Shown here: positions 34,019 through 45,917 of the stretch, piece by piece
How the letters are laid out: every line of letters starts with the position of its first letter
Position numbering within the stretch: the stretch's first letter is position 1
Origin: Saturnia japonica
Lineage: Eukaryota; Arthropoda; Insecta; Lepidoptera; Saturniidae
Assembly: GCA_033032175.1 (NCBI GenBank)
Contig: CM065316.1
Span: forward strand, 776,115-840,114
Length of the DNA stretch: 64,000 nucleotides
Reading direction: 5' to 3'
The notes under the pieces: generated by a model
Database searches by the model: none
What the model was told of the DNA's origin: nothing
Seen by the model: only the letters and a program-made list of their open reading frames with translations
Program-made: the position numbers and the translations under genes

Positions 34019-34590
34019 CAAATGCAATTAAAGATCTTATTTAAATAATCCTTTGGTAATGATTTATTTATAGCTCTTGCGAAACTTGATTTAAGCTCTC
34101 TTTTTTCGTCTACGCTAAAGTAACCTGATATTTTAAAACATTTTCCACAAAATCACTATAAGCTTGATTTGTGAGATTGATGAAACTCCTTATCATACGA
34201 ACATGCAAAACCACGACAAAACTCTTAAGGGAGCTAGATATTAAAAAAAAAAATACCCGCTCCCGCTCATGGTTCAAGCCAAAAAAAACTTCTACAGACA
34301 TTGAAATTCCAAGGCATCTTCGTTAAAGACTTATTTAAAGTTAAAATTGCTAAAAAGTTCGCTTGAAACCTACAATTCCAGAATAGACTCCACTCAGACT
34401 TCCCCAGAGGGAATTTTCAATCAATCACATGTTGTTCGAAGGAAAATAAAACATCACCGTGGAATCGATACACAGAAGTAGTTTTTATAGTCCTTTCTAT
34501 TGCCTAATGGTTTAAAGAGGCTTCGTTTGGCTAATACATAACATATAGCGATAAAAAAATGTCATTTACGTAACGGCGAAAAATTACTCA
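34019..34590. other. Unassigned AT-rich DNA
   Basis: A 63-residue - strand frame at 34110-34301 has no recognisable domain. No gene is supported. Confidence 0.35.
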
Positions 34591-35011
34591 CTAGCTGGTA
34601 CCCGCGACTTCGTCTACATATTATTGAATATACACAGATAGATCTCGGAACACGAAAAACAAAAAGAAAATCATATATGGATATATGACTATGTGTGTGG
34701 TATTGTCATTATATGCCAATATGAATCCAACACATTAATCGTCCCAATAAAACTTACAACAGTACAAACAACAAACATACAAACTTTACATTTATTATAT
34801 TTTTAGGATAACACTGGTTAAACTATGACTTTTACCGGGATAAAAAGTACCCTATGTGTTATTTCAGGTTACAGAACTATGTGTCATTCCAAATCATAGA
34901 CTATCTGTCTGCCAAATTTCATTCAAATCCATTCAGCCGTTTTTGTGTGATTGAGTAACAAACATCCAAACATTCAAACATACACAATTTCACATTAATA
35001 TATTAGTAGGA
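34591..35011 (-). mobile_element. Helitron-like element, family H4
   Basis: On the - strand it starts TCCTACTAATATATTAATGT after an A and ends GCGGGTACCAGCTAG before a T. The TCCTACTAATATTA-type start is one I recognise from widespread arthropod non-autonomous Helitrons. The 421-bp interior is non-coding. Confidence 0.75.
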
Positions 35012-35284
35012 TTAAATTAATGTCATTTAGGCTATGAAACTGTAGTGAAAACCGACAAAGTGTCTGTGTCGGACATTACAAGAAACGACACTTAAAAGTG
35101 CAACACTATGACAGATTCTTAAAAAGATTAAATAGGTACTTACAGAGTACAATAAGTATGCTTTGGAGTTTTTAGCGGGAACTTGAACTATATAAATATA
35201 CAGGTGCACTTATCAAGTGGGTGTGGAGGACCAAATCCGAACCTATGAAATAAAACTGGATCATTAGATTTGACAAAATCAACA

Positions 35285-35615
35285 TTTCTGATGATGATGA
35301 TGATTGTTCCGACCGTTTTCGGCCATGAGGACCACTTCGACTCCTAGTCTGAGAAATAGCGGTAGTGCTCTCGAAGATGGCTTTTGTAGCCTATATTTAC
35401 GGAGAAACTCCGTGCGCACTGAGGGTGCGTGAGTACGCCGTTCACATAATGATATGGCGAAAGCAGTCAGATGCGCAGAATATATTAAAGTGCACAAGTG
35501 TAAGCGCAAGACACAGGTGCACATACACATCCTTGTCCTTCTGGACCCAGTGGAACGGGGACTCGGACAGATGGTACAGTATTACGGTGATAAAGTTACA
35601 AGGTTTCTAGCCAGT
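35285..35615 (-). mobile_element. LINE 3' region with trinucleotide tail
   Basis: A GATGATGATGATGATT tract at 35289 borders a GC-richer block with GTTTTCGGCCATGAGGACC, GTGCGCACTGAGGGTG and AGACACAGGTGCAC. I recognise this block as a recurrent lepidopteran LINE-type 3' sequence, probably RTE-like because of the trinucleotide tail. Overlapping frames on both strands are by-products of its composition. Confidence 0.5.
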
Positions 35616-36873
35616 AATGGAACCCGTTGATTTTTAAGTAAGAAACATACTGTATTATTTATGACACCATTCGATAGTGTCGTTAATAAGGATCAAATTC
35701 TGGAAAGTAATAATATACTTCAAATTTGAAGGAAAATTATTGAAATTTTAGGAAAGGAAATTTTGTCTTTGATTTTTACATTACTCGTACCTTGTTTGAA
35801 ATTTAAACATTTTATTATCTCGTCGAGGATAATGGCCTCAGCAAAATATTTTTTTTAAACAATTAAAATTACAACATATAGTGAATTGGCGCCAATAATT
35901 TAGATTTTGTTTGACGTTTCATTGATCGGATTTAGCCATCCACACCCACTAAAAAAATTTATTCTGTATGTACTATATGACGAGCTATATGATACAGCTG
36001 CTTGAACTGATTTGGTTTTTATTTTAATTCATTAACTTAAGTTCTTTATCTCTTATTATATAATATTTGTGTGTATAGTTTAGTTATTGTATACACGTGA
36101 AGTAGTTTATAAATATAAACTGGTAACATATATTTTGAGATGTCACAAAAACTCTCTAGATATTTAAAAATAATGAAGTCACTACCTTGTTAGATGATTT
36201 AATAAGTCTTCCAAAACTTCTGCGGCGAAGAAACGAGGAGAACAAGAACTGTGTTTCGAGATGGAACAACTAAAACTATATTATTCTAAAACAATTAATT
36301 CAATATATAACATTTCGGTTTTAAAAAATAATAATATTGAGAGGCTGAGTTAATTCAGCATCACAGCCCACCCCTTCCGCAGAGTAGAGGGTTGCGGAAT
36401 CATTTATTTGTGACGTCACGGTCCATCCCCGACGCACCTGGCGCAATCAGCCCCGTGTCACCCTGACGGAGGTTTAGTTTAGGTAAAAATATAATACTCG
36501 TTGTTTTCCTTAGCTTTCTATAGATGTAAAAGAAAACATAGTAGTTATATCACTTTCATATGATAGATACAGAAAAAAATACTGTAATACGTAGCGAGAT
36601 GGGCAGCGAGAGAGAGCGAGACGGCACGCCTTATTAACAGTGTTTATTTTAGTCGACGTATTAAGCTGATCTCTTCACTATTTCACAGCTCAAGCGACAA
36701 TGTCCTCAAGCCGGTCGTTGCCTGCTTATAAGGTTCGTGTGATAACAGAGCATATCGGTTGTTATCGTGCCCAGTCAATAGTATAGTCAACAGTATCCGT
36801 TTCACCTTCCGTCTTCGGAAGTTAGATTACTTTGTCTTCTTTTCTCTGTACTTAATAATCTCAAATCCCCTAA
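35616..36873. other. Unassigned DNA
   Basis: No gene is supported. A GC-richer patch at about 36365-36480 (containing CACAGCCCACCCCTTCCGCA) may be a repeat fragment, but I could not place it. Confidence 0.35.
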
Positions 36874-36928
36874 ATAGTCTATGATCATAAAGTCGCTGAT
36901 CGAATTTCGACCTTAGGGCGATCGCTAG
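36874..36928 (+). mobile_element. Helitron-like 3' end, family H2
   Basis: Only the last 55 bp are present, ending TTAGGGCGATCGCTAG before T, with the hairpin TCGAATTTCGA just upstream. Confidence 0.65.
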
Positions 36929-37074
36929 TCTTTCTAGTGACGAGTTTGTAGAGGAAGTTGGTACTTGTAACAATATCTCGTAAAAAAATTGCTATTATTA
37001 GCTATATAATACATAGGACCTATATAAACTTATAGACTATATAAACTTGCACCTATATTAGAAACTGTTCTGGT

Positions 37075-37890
37075 GAGCAATAATAATAAATTTATTTATT
37101 TGACCACACATTTAGCATCTTATTTATACACAAAAAATACGACCATAAATTTTATACAACAGTAGGTAATGATGATAATTACCTTTAATGTGAGGTCTGG
37201 AGTCTGAAAAAGGTACATAAACCTGAACTATAGATCTCCAGACCCTCGTTTTCTATTTTTACCTATATTATCACCGTTTTATGCAATTTTGAATGGGCAT
37301 AGTTCACTGTATGAAAGTGTTAATAACCAAATGTAAATAGTACGTTTTGCTCTTTGTTTAGATAAATGATAAGTTTGAAGAATAGGGTTAATCTGATTAT
37401 ATATATATGAGGACCTAAAAAACAGAAGAATTTATGTGAAATTTGCAAATGGAGGGAAAACGTCTCTCACATACATGATGCTTACGTCTTTTATTGTAGT
37501 GAATGTTAGGGTCATACATTAATCGACAATGCGTAGTAAGAATAGTTTTTAGGATAAAAATTTGTCTTACAGTAAGAACTTTTGATATGATAAATGTTCA
37601 ACTGTGGGAAATCTGTATTTACGAGAGAAACGAGATTACTTTTAAAACTGCTCTTTAAGCACGCTCTAATTTGGTTAATGTAGTTATAGCGGCCTCACCC
37701 CAGGTTGTGATGCAATAGGCAATAATTGACTCACAAATAGCAAAATACACAGATTTTAAGATTGTTGAGTATCCAATGTGTCGTAAATTAATTCGTGTTC
37801 AGGAACACACAATAGCACACGAAGCCTTATCTTCAAGAAAAGCATTATTTGTAGTTACACTGTCAGTTAACAGTACCCTAGTTTTATATG
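37075..37890 (-). mobile_element. LINE C-terminal and 3' fragment
   Basis: The - strand reads STILKSVYFAICESIIAYCI, TTWGEAAITTLTKLERACLK and SRKYRFPTVEHLSYQ with stops between pieces. This is a pattern of LINE proteins after the reverse transcriptase (an SIxxYxIxxWG-like motif). The 3' end is marked by AATAAATAAATTTATTATTA. The clade is unresolved. Confidence 0.55.
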
Positions 37891-37900
37891 AGGTTTACAC

Positions 37901-38222
37901 TAGAGGTGGGCTATTATGATTGATTTACATAATGGAGATAGCTCGATTATGAATGATAATTCATAATCTAATTACGAATGTGAATGATCATTCATAATCT
38001 AATTACGAATGTGAATGATCATTCATAATGGAATCTTGGATGTATTAGGTACAGGTGTGCGAGAGTACTACGATTAGATTATGGGTGATCATACATAATC
38101 AAAGATCATTATTACTAGTTCGATTATGAGTGATAATTCATAATCGGATTACTAATGGCTATAATCGAGATATCTCATAATCGAATGATTTCATTAGTAT
38201 ATCTCATAATAACCCACCGCTA
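37901..38222. mobile_element. hAT-type MITE built of palindromic repeats
   Basis: This 322-bp element is flanked by GTTTACAC (37893-37900) and GTTCACAC (38223-38230), an 8-bp target duplication with one difference. The terminal inverted repeats are TAGAGGTGGGCTATTATGA and TAGCGGTGGGTTATTATGA (right end, reverse complement). The interior holds at least five versions of a palindrome with arms close to GATTATGAAT and ATTCATAATC (37945, 37981, 38012, 38077, 38122). Two of them lie in a 31-bp tandem repeat. There is no coding content. Confidence 0.85.
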
Positions 38223-38720
38223 GTTCACACATAGATAGTTTTATGATGCCGTGATAACTTAACACCGAAACCAAATAACAAAGAAAAATTGAGGCCAGGT
38301 GCCACAAGTTTAATTAAACTACCCCATTATAATCATAGCGCGTACGAGAAACATGATATTAACATCCATAGTAAAGCATAACGGTGTTAGAATGGGGTCC
38401 GATCAAAGCTTACTGTTGCGTGACTTTCCACCGTTAGCGACCGAAGTGCCACTTAAGCATAGCAATTTCACCGTTGATTAGATAATGTACTGTTTTAATA
38501 TATTTTATCAGAAAACATAATAATGTCACAGAATAACATATCATTTTAATTTGATAATCAACTATCTAATACATTTAAAATGAAATATACCTGGTCACAT
38601 ATTAAAATTTGGGAAAATTCGGAAACGTTTTAAATTCTTCTGAATAATTTACATCTGCTCACCAAAGTTACTATTACTACAATCGACAATAAAAAATTTG
38701 ATAGCAATATTAATAGGTAC
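38223..38720. other. Unassigned AT-rich DNA
   Basis: No gene or repeat is recognised. Confidence 0.3.
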
Positions 38721-39100
38721 TTCTAATAATATATATATTAATACGTGAACCAAAAGCTTTCGGTGCCTTTTTAAGCGTATTGCGTGCACGGAAAATTGAG
38801 ATTTGGCATGGTTAAAGTTTATATGGACAAGGAGTGCAGAAAGCTAAAATTTATCTATAATATCTCTTATATCTGTTACTAATATATTTCATAAAATAAA
38901 TTAATACTACGAATCGTCGTTTTAACGACCAGTGCCATTGAACTTAGACCCCCAAAAAAATTTACATTGTCACTCAACGAAAAGTGACAGCAAGTGATGT
39001 AGTTATTACTCACTGTTTATGAATACTGCAAATGACAAACAGAAAATAGTCTATGATCAAAAAGTCGCTGGTCAAATTTCGACCTTAGGGCGATCGCTAG
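38721..39100 (+). mobile_element. Helitron-like element, family H2, complete
   Basis: It runs from near TCTAATAATATATATA to GGGCGATCGCTAG before T. The 15-nt 3' hairpin sequence GGTCAAATTTCGACC lies just upstream of the terminus. It is non-coding, about 380 bp. Confidence 0.75.
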
Positions 39101-40607
39101 TTAAAATTAAACGCTAAGGAATTGTATCTCATATTAAAAAAAAAAAATGTTTAAAATAATGAAATAAGGGTAAATTGAAAAACGTTTAACTTATACCACC
39201 CTATTTTTGTATCGGTGGTTAATAAGTTTTACCACTATCATCATCAATCTTGCAAAAGATTGCAATGAAATTGAAATTTCAAACGTTTTAAGGAAAATAA
39301 CATATAACATAAGAATAAACATAATATAAAGTACATTACTTAAAGGTACATTATGTTATTTGGTGTAATCAATTGATTATTTAATAAAATCCTAATCAGT
39401 ATCTATTTGGTAATTTTTATTCGATTTAGTACATAAATTACAGTAAGCAAAAATAATTAAACTTTACTACATTTATTTCATTCTCTAATACTGCATATTT
39501 ATTCAAATAAATTATATTAATACGTGGATTTTGCGGTCTCTACACTTTTACTGTTAAAGATGACAAAAATTCTAAGTAAACAATTCAACAGCGAAGTCAA
39601 ACTTTACGTCTATTACAGTACAGCATCCAGCCGAGGGTCGTAATAGTCAAATATTTGTCTTCAGGGCGCCATCTCTATAGAATCGAGAGCCCTTCTAATA
39701 CTCCTCTAACTCCGATAGACTTGAGATCATTTGCTTAAGACGCTTCTGTTTTCGGAAGCTTTTGTTGGCTTAAAACATAGGCCAGTTGTAGGATATGAAA
39801 TATAAACATATTTGTTTTTTTTTTTTAAACAATAATAAGGATTTTGATAAATGTGATCCAAGAACAAAAGTTATCAACATTGCATATCACATTGCAGAAG
39901 TACTGACAGGAGATGGGGTGAACGAGCTCATGAGTACAACTTGTCTAGCTATATCTTCTTTGTAGAGCGTAAACTGTCAAGTAATGCGCAAATAATTACC
40001 AATACTTATTTCTATACATCTTCACGCCATGTATATTTGGCAGGTACAACTAACTGGTCGATCAGTATGCTTGACCAATCTTGTACAAGTCCTTTACTCT
40101 CCCATTTTGAGTTCCTATTTATATTGTTACCTTTATTTGAATTTGCTTTCTCTTCTGTTTCTTGTTACTCGTTATATTCTATTTATCATGTAGTCTACAC
40201 TTTTTGTTATAGTAGCACTAAGCAATGTTCTCTGTCTAGTTTTCTTTTCTTGTTTTGGTGTTTATTATGTAAGTGTTCAAATAAATAAATAAATTGCTGA
40301 AATCCATACTTAATGTATCTTATTTAACCTGCTACATAGCTATATTTTTTATTAACCGAACTTTTCTTCAGTATATTTTTGGAAAGAAACATGAATTAGT
40401 TGGTAAAACATTTATCTTTCGACCTGGTTGAACGCATTATATGGGAGTGAACACGGCAGAAGCGCATTCACGTATGAATACCGATACAGCGAGACACTAA
40501 TGTGGTTCACTGGGATTTTATTAGAAAGGGTTTAAAGGAACGCCCTTTTATCTACCCTTTCATAGTTGAACGGAAAAAAAATGTCTACAGAATATGTTTT
40601 TTTTTTT
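39101..40607. other. Unassigned AT-rich DNA
   Basis: No gene is supported. The stretch about 39880-40290 ends in AATAAATAAATAAAT and may be a LINE 3' UTR. The hydrophobic frame inside it lacks an ATG start and any motif. Confidence 0.35.
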
Positions 40608-40972
40608 TAGATATCGTCCTAATCTCGAAATTCGATCAGCGACTTTTTGATCATAGACCATTTTCTGTTTGACATTTGCAGTATTCATAAACAATAAGTA
40701 TTATCTACATCACTTGCTGTCACCTTTAGTTGAGTGACAATATCAATATTTTGAGGTGTCTAAATTCAATGGCACTGGTCGGATTTGGATTCGCAGTATT
40801 AATTTATTTTATTTAATATATTATTAACAGATATTATAGATACATTTTAGACGTCTGCACTCCTTCCCCATATAAACTTTAACCATGCCAAATCTCAGTC
40901 TTCTGTGCACGCAATACGCTTAAAAAGGTAGGTACCGAAAGCTTTTGCTTCACGTAAAAAAAAAAATATATA
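40608..40972 (-). mobile_element. Helitron-like element, family H2
   Basis: It is collinear with the other H2 copies. Its 3' terminus has decayed (TTAG in place of CTAG, read from the other strand as TAGATATCGTCC). Internal blocks such as TTTTTGATCATAGAC and CTGCACTCCTTCCCCATA are clear. Confidence 0.7.
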
Positions 40973-41572
40973 AATGCCATGGGATTTGTGTCATAATTAA
41001 ATTTACATTTTTAATGATTGAACAAGAATTATCATTTTACAGGTTTTGAATTAAGTTACAAATTCGAGTCTACAGTCAGCACCAACTGTTTGAATATGTA
41101 AATCCTTTGTTAACACGGTTAATACTGATAATAGTATATCTTACCAATAATAAGGCAAGCTTTCTCTATTTTGCTCGTCACTTAAGTTTCTCAATTGTTA
41201 GCATTATAACAATAAGTACTACTAAATAATCTTATCAAAACGTCAAAGCGATTGTTTATCGCTTGTGAAATCAAAGAGTATAAATTGTTAGTAAAATAAG
41301 ATGTTCAGTTAGATCGTTGGGGCCCGGCCGAAAAGTGCAGCCGTCAGTGGCGGGTATTAACGTTAACGAAGCGAGGGCCCGGGCCTCGTGGAGAGACCCT
41401 CGCAGTCCACCGAACTGCAATAAGAGGATTGTGCACCCTTCGTCGTGTTTGGAACATGTCACAAACGATCCTGATGTTTTTCCAAAGAAATGCTATTGAC
41501 TAATTTTTGGATAATGCAATCGTACTATACAAAAAACAAGTGTTCTAAACCATAGTATTTATGATTTAACTA
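40973..41572. other. Mostly unassigned, with a GC-rich island
   Basis: Positions about 41310-41465 are conspicuously GC-rich (GGGCCCGGGCCTCGTGGAGA, then GACCCTCGCAGTCCACCG) in AT-rich surroundings. Frames are open on both strands but neither matches a domain. I take it as a transposon fragment of unknown class. Confidence 0.35.
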
Positions 41573-42033
41573 CAGAATGCCCGCGCAAATCTTGCTTCCC
41601 CGCTCCCGGCTATTTTAAAGATAAAATTTTTATTGTGGGTGTTCCTTAGAACATAGACGTATACTCTCCCTGACTTTTTTGTAGACCTTTTTAATGTCTA
41701 CAATTATGTAGTACATTAATTTGCTATATCTCTTATAGTTTACTCAGCGTAAGCCATTTAAGCGCCCGAATTAATTCACTATGACCATTTTTTTTTTATT
41801 TGTTCGGAACCCTAATTATTTATCTAAAATAAAAGTAGCCTATGTTACTCCCTGTATCATCAACTATCTATCAGAGAAAGTCCCGTCAAAATTGGTCTAA
41901 CCGTTTCGGAGATTATAATTACAATAATATAATTATAATTAGCATTATTGTCTTTAAAATAGCCGGGAGCGGGGGAGCATGATTCGCGTGGGCATTGTAT
42001 AGTCGACGTGAGCGAAGCCGCGGGCACAGCTAG
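41573..42033. mobile_element. Chimeric H1 Helitron-like element with inverted 3' end
   Basis: Positions 41573-41926 match family H1 in - orientation, without the CTAG end. Immediately after (about 41944-42033) comes the H1 3' terminal segment in + orientation, ending GCACAGCTAG before T. About 60-80 bp at the two outer sides (CCGCTCCCGGCTATTTTAAA and its complement) can pair, giving a fold-back structure. Confidence 0.7.
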
Positions 42034-42269
42034 TTTATTTTTACGAAAGAAAATTTAACCACTGTTTCATTTACGTTATGTAATAAGCATACGGATAATA
42101 ATAATAAATATTAACAACAATCTTTTATTTCATACTCACGTTCTACAAGTAGAGAATAGATACGATTAATATCAGTATTAGATACAAGTAGGTAGCGAAT
42201 AGCCTATATTGAATCGGTGGCTAATTATTTGACTAATACCAAATAATAGGTACGGGAACCTAATACGAG

Positions 42270-42437
42270 TTAACTAATATATTCCATATTAGGAATACCA
42301 AAATATCAGTCAAACACATAAAACACCTACTTAAAGAAACAATTATAACCCAACATAAACAATTAAGTTTATTATGAGTGTAGAAAAAATTTAATGCTTA
42401 TAGCATTAAGGAAAACATCGTTTCGATAAACAAAGCT

Positions 42438-42441
<4 letters not shown>
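42270..42441 (+). repeat. Left half of a split duplicated segment D
   Basis: This matches 51412-51575: AGGAATACCAAA, ATTATAACCCAACATAAACA, ATTAAGTTTATTA and CGTTTCGATAAAC. It is interrupted by the Jockey LINE exactly at the 12-bp target duplication and continues at 48416. Confidence 0.85.
42430..42441 (+). repeat. Target-site duplication, left copy
   Basis: ACAAAGCTGAGT is repeated exactly at 48416-48427. The two copies bracket the Jockey-type LINE. Confidence 0.9.

Positions 42442-42516
<75 letters not shown>
42442..42516 (-). other. Poly(A) tail of the Jockey LINE
   Basis: An uninterrupted run of 75-76 T on the + strand is the tail of the - strand element. Such a long pure run decays quickly, so it suggests youth. 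Confidence 0.9.
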
Positions 42517-42520
<4 letters not shown>

Positions 42521-43022
42521 CTGACTACACTGTTAGCCTTAGGGGCCCTAAAGCCGCTGCGGCTTTTACAGCTTCACCGGACTTGGGGGCGAGCGCAGAG
42601 GGCACTCAGCCGCGAAAGTTTTGTGGACGACTCGCACGAGGGTGCCAAAGTGGCCGGACCTCGGCTCGGGCGGTCGTCGCGTTCGCAAATAGGTCGCGAT
42701 CTATTCGAATCCCTACACCTACGATTCGAGCTAACTAAATATACACATAGGCACGTTCCCTTCCTCCTGGGAGGAAGGAAGGAACCGTGCGTATGTGTAT
42801 TCAATAATCGGAATGTTTCTACACTAACTAGCGCTAACTAACTAGCGTAAAAAAAGAAAAAAAAAAGGTCCCTCACAGAACCTATGTACCTGTGTGGTGT
42901 GCACGTGTGTATGTTCATACGTGTGTAGTGTTGTATGTAGGTAGCTAAGTGATGCACGTACAGTGTCACTTGTATCGCGCGGGCGGTTGCCTGACCCAAG
43001 GGTTTCACACCGAGGAACGGAC

Positions 43023-45917
43023 CTAGGCTTGGGTTACCGCTAGAGAGGGTGGACGTGACGGGTGTGCTGGAGCGAAATTGACCGCCCGCCCTCTGCGGAG
43101 AGAACGGTGGTTACGCGGGCGTGGGCGCTGGCACGCTCTGTTTGGAGAGACGGATGTGTAATATTTATTCGAATTTTCGATGTGATCGTCGGGATCAATA
43201 AAAATATTGCGCGGCCGGCGTTTGCACCGGATGTCCGTGGGTGCCGGAACATAAGTGGCGGCTGTTTTTATTAACGGATTCGCGTGGTTCGACGCGGTGT
43301 CGAAATACGAACGGGAGAGCTGTTTAACGTAGGCATGTATCGAAGGAAGCTCCATATCTCTATGGAGATCTACGCTTCGAACATACCACGGGGCCCCGGT
43401 GAGACGATAGAGGAACCTATTCTGTATCGATTGTAACCGTTTGAAACTCGACTCGGACATATGTGCGAACACGGCGCAACTGTATGTCAAAATTGGTCGA
43501 ATACACGTCTTGTAGAGCGTGAGCTTATGTCGCGTGGACATTTTACTCACCGAACACAACAGAGGATGCAACCGGCCCAGGACCCACGCGGCCCTGTTCC
43601 TAACCTTACGGATGTGGGGTCTAAAAGAGAGCCTACTATCTAGGGTTACCCCTAGATATTTGGTCTCTCTTACATACGGAATCGGATTATCGTAGAGCTT
43701 AACAGGTTTAAGCTTCCACGGTATCTGTGACGAATCCGCATCGAAGAGCATCGCGGCGCTCTTCGAGGGATTAACGGCTATACGCCACTCGTTAAACCAC
43801 TTCCCGAGAGTGGTCACGGAGCGTTGGACTTTGTGTCTGAGGTGGGATCTATTCCTATCTGAGGCATATAAGACTGTATCGTCAGCATATAGCCCTACCT
43901 CGACCTCCGGGAGTCGAGGTAGGTCACTGACGTACAGGTTAAATAGGCTAGGAGCCAGGATCGAACCTTGGGGAACGCCTGAGCGTATTGGACGGGGCGT
44001 GGACAATTCACCTTCCACTCTATAGCGAAAGGTGCGATCTGTTAGATAGTCGCGAATTATTTTAATTAGCCTATCGGGGACTTCAAAGTGATACAACTTG
44101 TAGATCAATCCCTCGTGCCAGACCTTATCGAAGGCCTTGGCAACGTCGAAAAAGACCGCAAGTGTACGGCGGGGTTTATATAATTCAGCAAAATTAAATG
44201 CAACGTGCTCCGTGAGGCGGTGCACTTGATGAGTGCAAGAATATCTAGCACGGAAACCGAATTGCTCAGGCGGATAGAGGTCTTTCTCCTCTATTACTGA
44301 CTTGAGACGGTTCAGAAGGATCCGCTCGTACATTTTCCCTAAAGTATTTAGGAGACTGATCGGGCGATAGCTGTCGGGAAGCGACGCGCTCTTGCCGGGC
44401 TTACGGATACCTATGACTATTGCCTTTTTCCAGGCGGCTGGAAAATGGCAGTGGACTATGGCTACATTGAAGATGCAGACCAATAGAGCTATGAGGCGAT
44501 CAGGAAGAAGCCTAAGTACTTCATTCCTGATCCCGTCGGGACCTGGTGCTTTTCTGAGCTTAAGGCTTTTTATAATGGAAAGAACCTCCTCAGACGTGAC
44601 TGGGGACAGGGAGGCTGTCGCGGGGAGCTTATCCAGCTCCCGCACGCATCCATCGATACCCTCGACCCGGTCGGTATTTGCATCGACACTGTTCGGAGAG
44701 CACTGGCTCTCCAAACAAGTGGCGAGGCACTCCGCCTTGTCGCTGCTATCGAAGGCGAGCGGTATACCGGGACCCCTCTCGAGGGGGGGCATAAGATAAG
44801 AAGCCTCTATTTTGAGGCTGCGAGCTAGTTTCCAGTAAGCCAGATGCGACGGCCTTAGCCCTTCGACGAGGGCGTCCCATCTGTGACTCCTGAGTTCTAA
44901 TATGCGGGCTCTAACCGCTCTCTGAAGCGCGCGTAAGCGTGCGCGGTTTTCCTCGGTCGGATAGTGGTCGTGCGCACGAGTCGCCGCGTTCTTTTCCGTC
45001 AACAACGCCCGCACGTCGGCAGGGAGTACGAAGCGGCGATCGCTCGCCTCTTCGACCTCTCTCGAGGCCTCTCCGATGCCGACCTGCAGGTGGTCGACCA
45101 GGGAATCGATCGCGAGATCTACATCCGCAACGGACCCCAATACGTCCGGGATCCTATCTAAGCTGGACGAGGACGGCCTGTCCGCAAGATAATGTTTTAG
45201 CTTGGCATAGTCAACCACTTGGACCGAAGGAGGGCTAGAGTCGTCTGGTTGACCTAGCTGCATGATGACCGGACGGTGGTCGGAGTCGAGCTCGTGTACG
45301 ACCCGAATGAGTCGTAACCGAAGCGCGATACCTTTAATGAGAGCTACATCAAGCACTGTCGGCATACAGTTGTCTTGAAAGTGGGTGGGAGTGGGTGGCG
45401 CTATGACATCAAAGTTTAGCACGTTCGTTAGCTCTTCGAGTTTAACCCCATTACTGGAGTCTCTCCAATTGCCAAACGAAGTGTGTCCACAATTGAGGTC
45501 ACCCGCTATAATGACCGATTCACCGAGCGAAAGTAGCTTTTCTAGGTCAGACCTGAGAGGCTCTTTCCTCGGCGAGAGATAAACTGAAACTAACGTTATG
45601 GACGGGTGGTCGGTCATTCCTAGTCTACACACGGATACTTCCATATTGGTAAGTATCGGAGGATCTACCGGCGTACAATATAACGATCGTTTGTAATAAA
45701 TGAGAGTGCCGCCCCCGCGGCCGGCCCGGTCATTTCTTACAATATTGTAGTTCGCGATTTTCGGATCACGTTTAGCACGCTTTAAGAGCGTCTCCTGCAC
45801 TAAAAGAACATCTACTTGGTGATCTTTAAGAAAGGTCGCGACGAGATCACGCTGCGGTAGTAGGCTTCGCGCGTTAAAAAAAGAAAGATTTAACGCTTTC
45901 GGCTTAAACTTTGCCAT
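43023..45917 (-). CDS. Jockey-type ORF2: endonuclease and reverse transcriptase
   Basis: The 964-residue protein nicks chromosomal DNA and reverse-transcribes the element's RNA there. The N-terminal quarter is an apurinic-type endonuclease with FFNARSLLPQ, LLVQETLL, IIAGDLNCGHTSFGNW and ELDSDHRPV. The reverse transcriptase follows from about residue 450: KAPGPDGIRNEVLRL, DSYRPISLLNTLGKM, AVFFDVAKAFDKVWH, SGVPQGSILAPSLF and the catalytic VGLYADDTVLYAS. A thumb/tail region has KYLGVTLDSRLSFRPHI. No stop or frameshift is seen and length fits the clade. Its ATG overlaps the end of ORF1 by 14 bp, a usual Jockey arrangement. Large frames on the opposite strand are composition effects. Confidence 0.95.
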   Translation of the reverse strand: MAKFKPKALNLSFFNARSLLPQRDLVATFLKDHQVDVLLVQETLLKRAKRDPKIANYNIVRNDRAGRGGGTLIYYKRSLYCTPVDPPILTNMEVSVCRLGMTDHPSITLVSVYLSPRKEPLRSDLEKLLSLGESVIIAGDLNCGHTSFGNWRDSSNGVKLEELTNVLNFDVIAPPTPTHFQDNCMPTVLDVALIKGIALRLRLIRVVHELDSDHRPVIMQLGQPDDSSPPSVQVVDYAKLKHYLADRPSSSSLDRIPDVLGSVADVDLAIDSLVDHLQVGIGEASREVEEASDRRFVLPADVRALLTEKNAATRAHDHYPTEENRARLRALQRAVRARILELRSHRWDALVEGLRPSHLAYWKLARSLKIEASYLMPPLERGPGIPLAFDSSDKAECLATCLESQCSPNSVDANTDRVEGIDGCVRELDKLPATASLSPVTSEEVLSIIKSLKLRKAPGPDGIRNEVLRLLPDRLIALLVCIFNVAIVHCHFPAAWKKAIVIGIRKPGKSASLPDSYRPISLLNTLGKMYERILLNRLKSVIEEKDLYPPEQFGFRARYSCTHQVHRLTEHVAFNFAELYKPRRTLAVFFDVAKAFDKVWHEGLIYKLYHFEVPDRLIKIIRDYLTDRTFRYRVEGELSTPRPIRSGVPQGSILAPSLFNLYVSDLPRLPEVEVGLYADDTVLYASDRNRSHLRHKVQRSVTTLGKWFNEWRIAVNPSKSAAMLFDADSSQIPWKLKPVKLYDNPIPYVRETKYLGVTLDSRLSFRPHIRKVRNRAAWVLGRLHPLLCSVSKMSTRHKLTLYKTCIRPILTYSCAVFAHMSESSFKRLQSIQNRFLYRLTGAPWYVRSVDLHRDMELPSIHAYVKQLSRSYFDTASNHANPLIKTAATYVPAPTDIRCKRRPRNIFIDPDDHIENSNKYYTSVSPNRACQRPRPRNHRSLRRGRAVNFAPAHPSRPPSLAVTQA

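Noticed and set aside
39941..40288. 115-codon hydrophobic frame
   Set aside because: No ATG start, strongly AT/T-rich composition, no domain; it ends in a LINE-like AATAAATAAATAAAT tail.
41317..41499. GC-rich frames on both strands as a host exon
   Set aside because: Open on both strands because of composition, no domain, isolated in AT-rich repeats.
42442..42516. Long T run as a cloning or assembly artefact
   Set aside because: It sits exactly at the 3' end of a LINE and inside a perfect 12-bp target duplication, so it is the element's poly(A).
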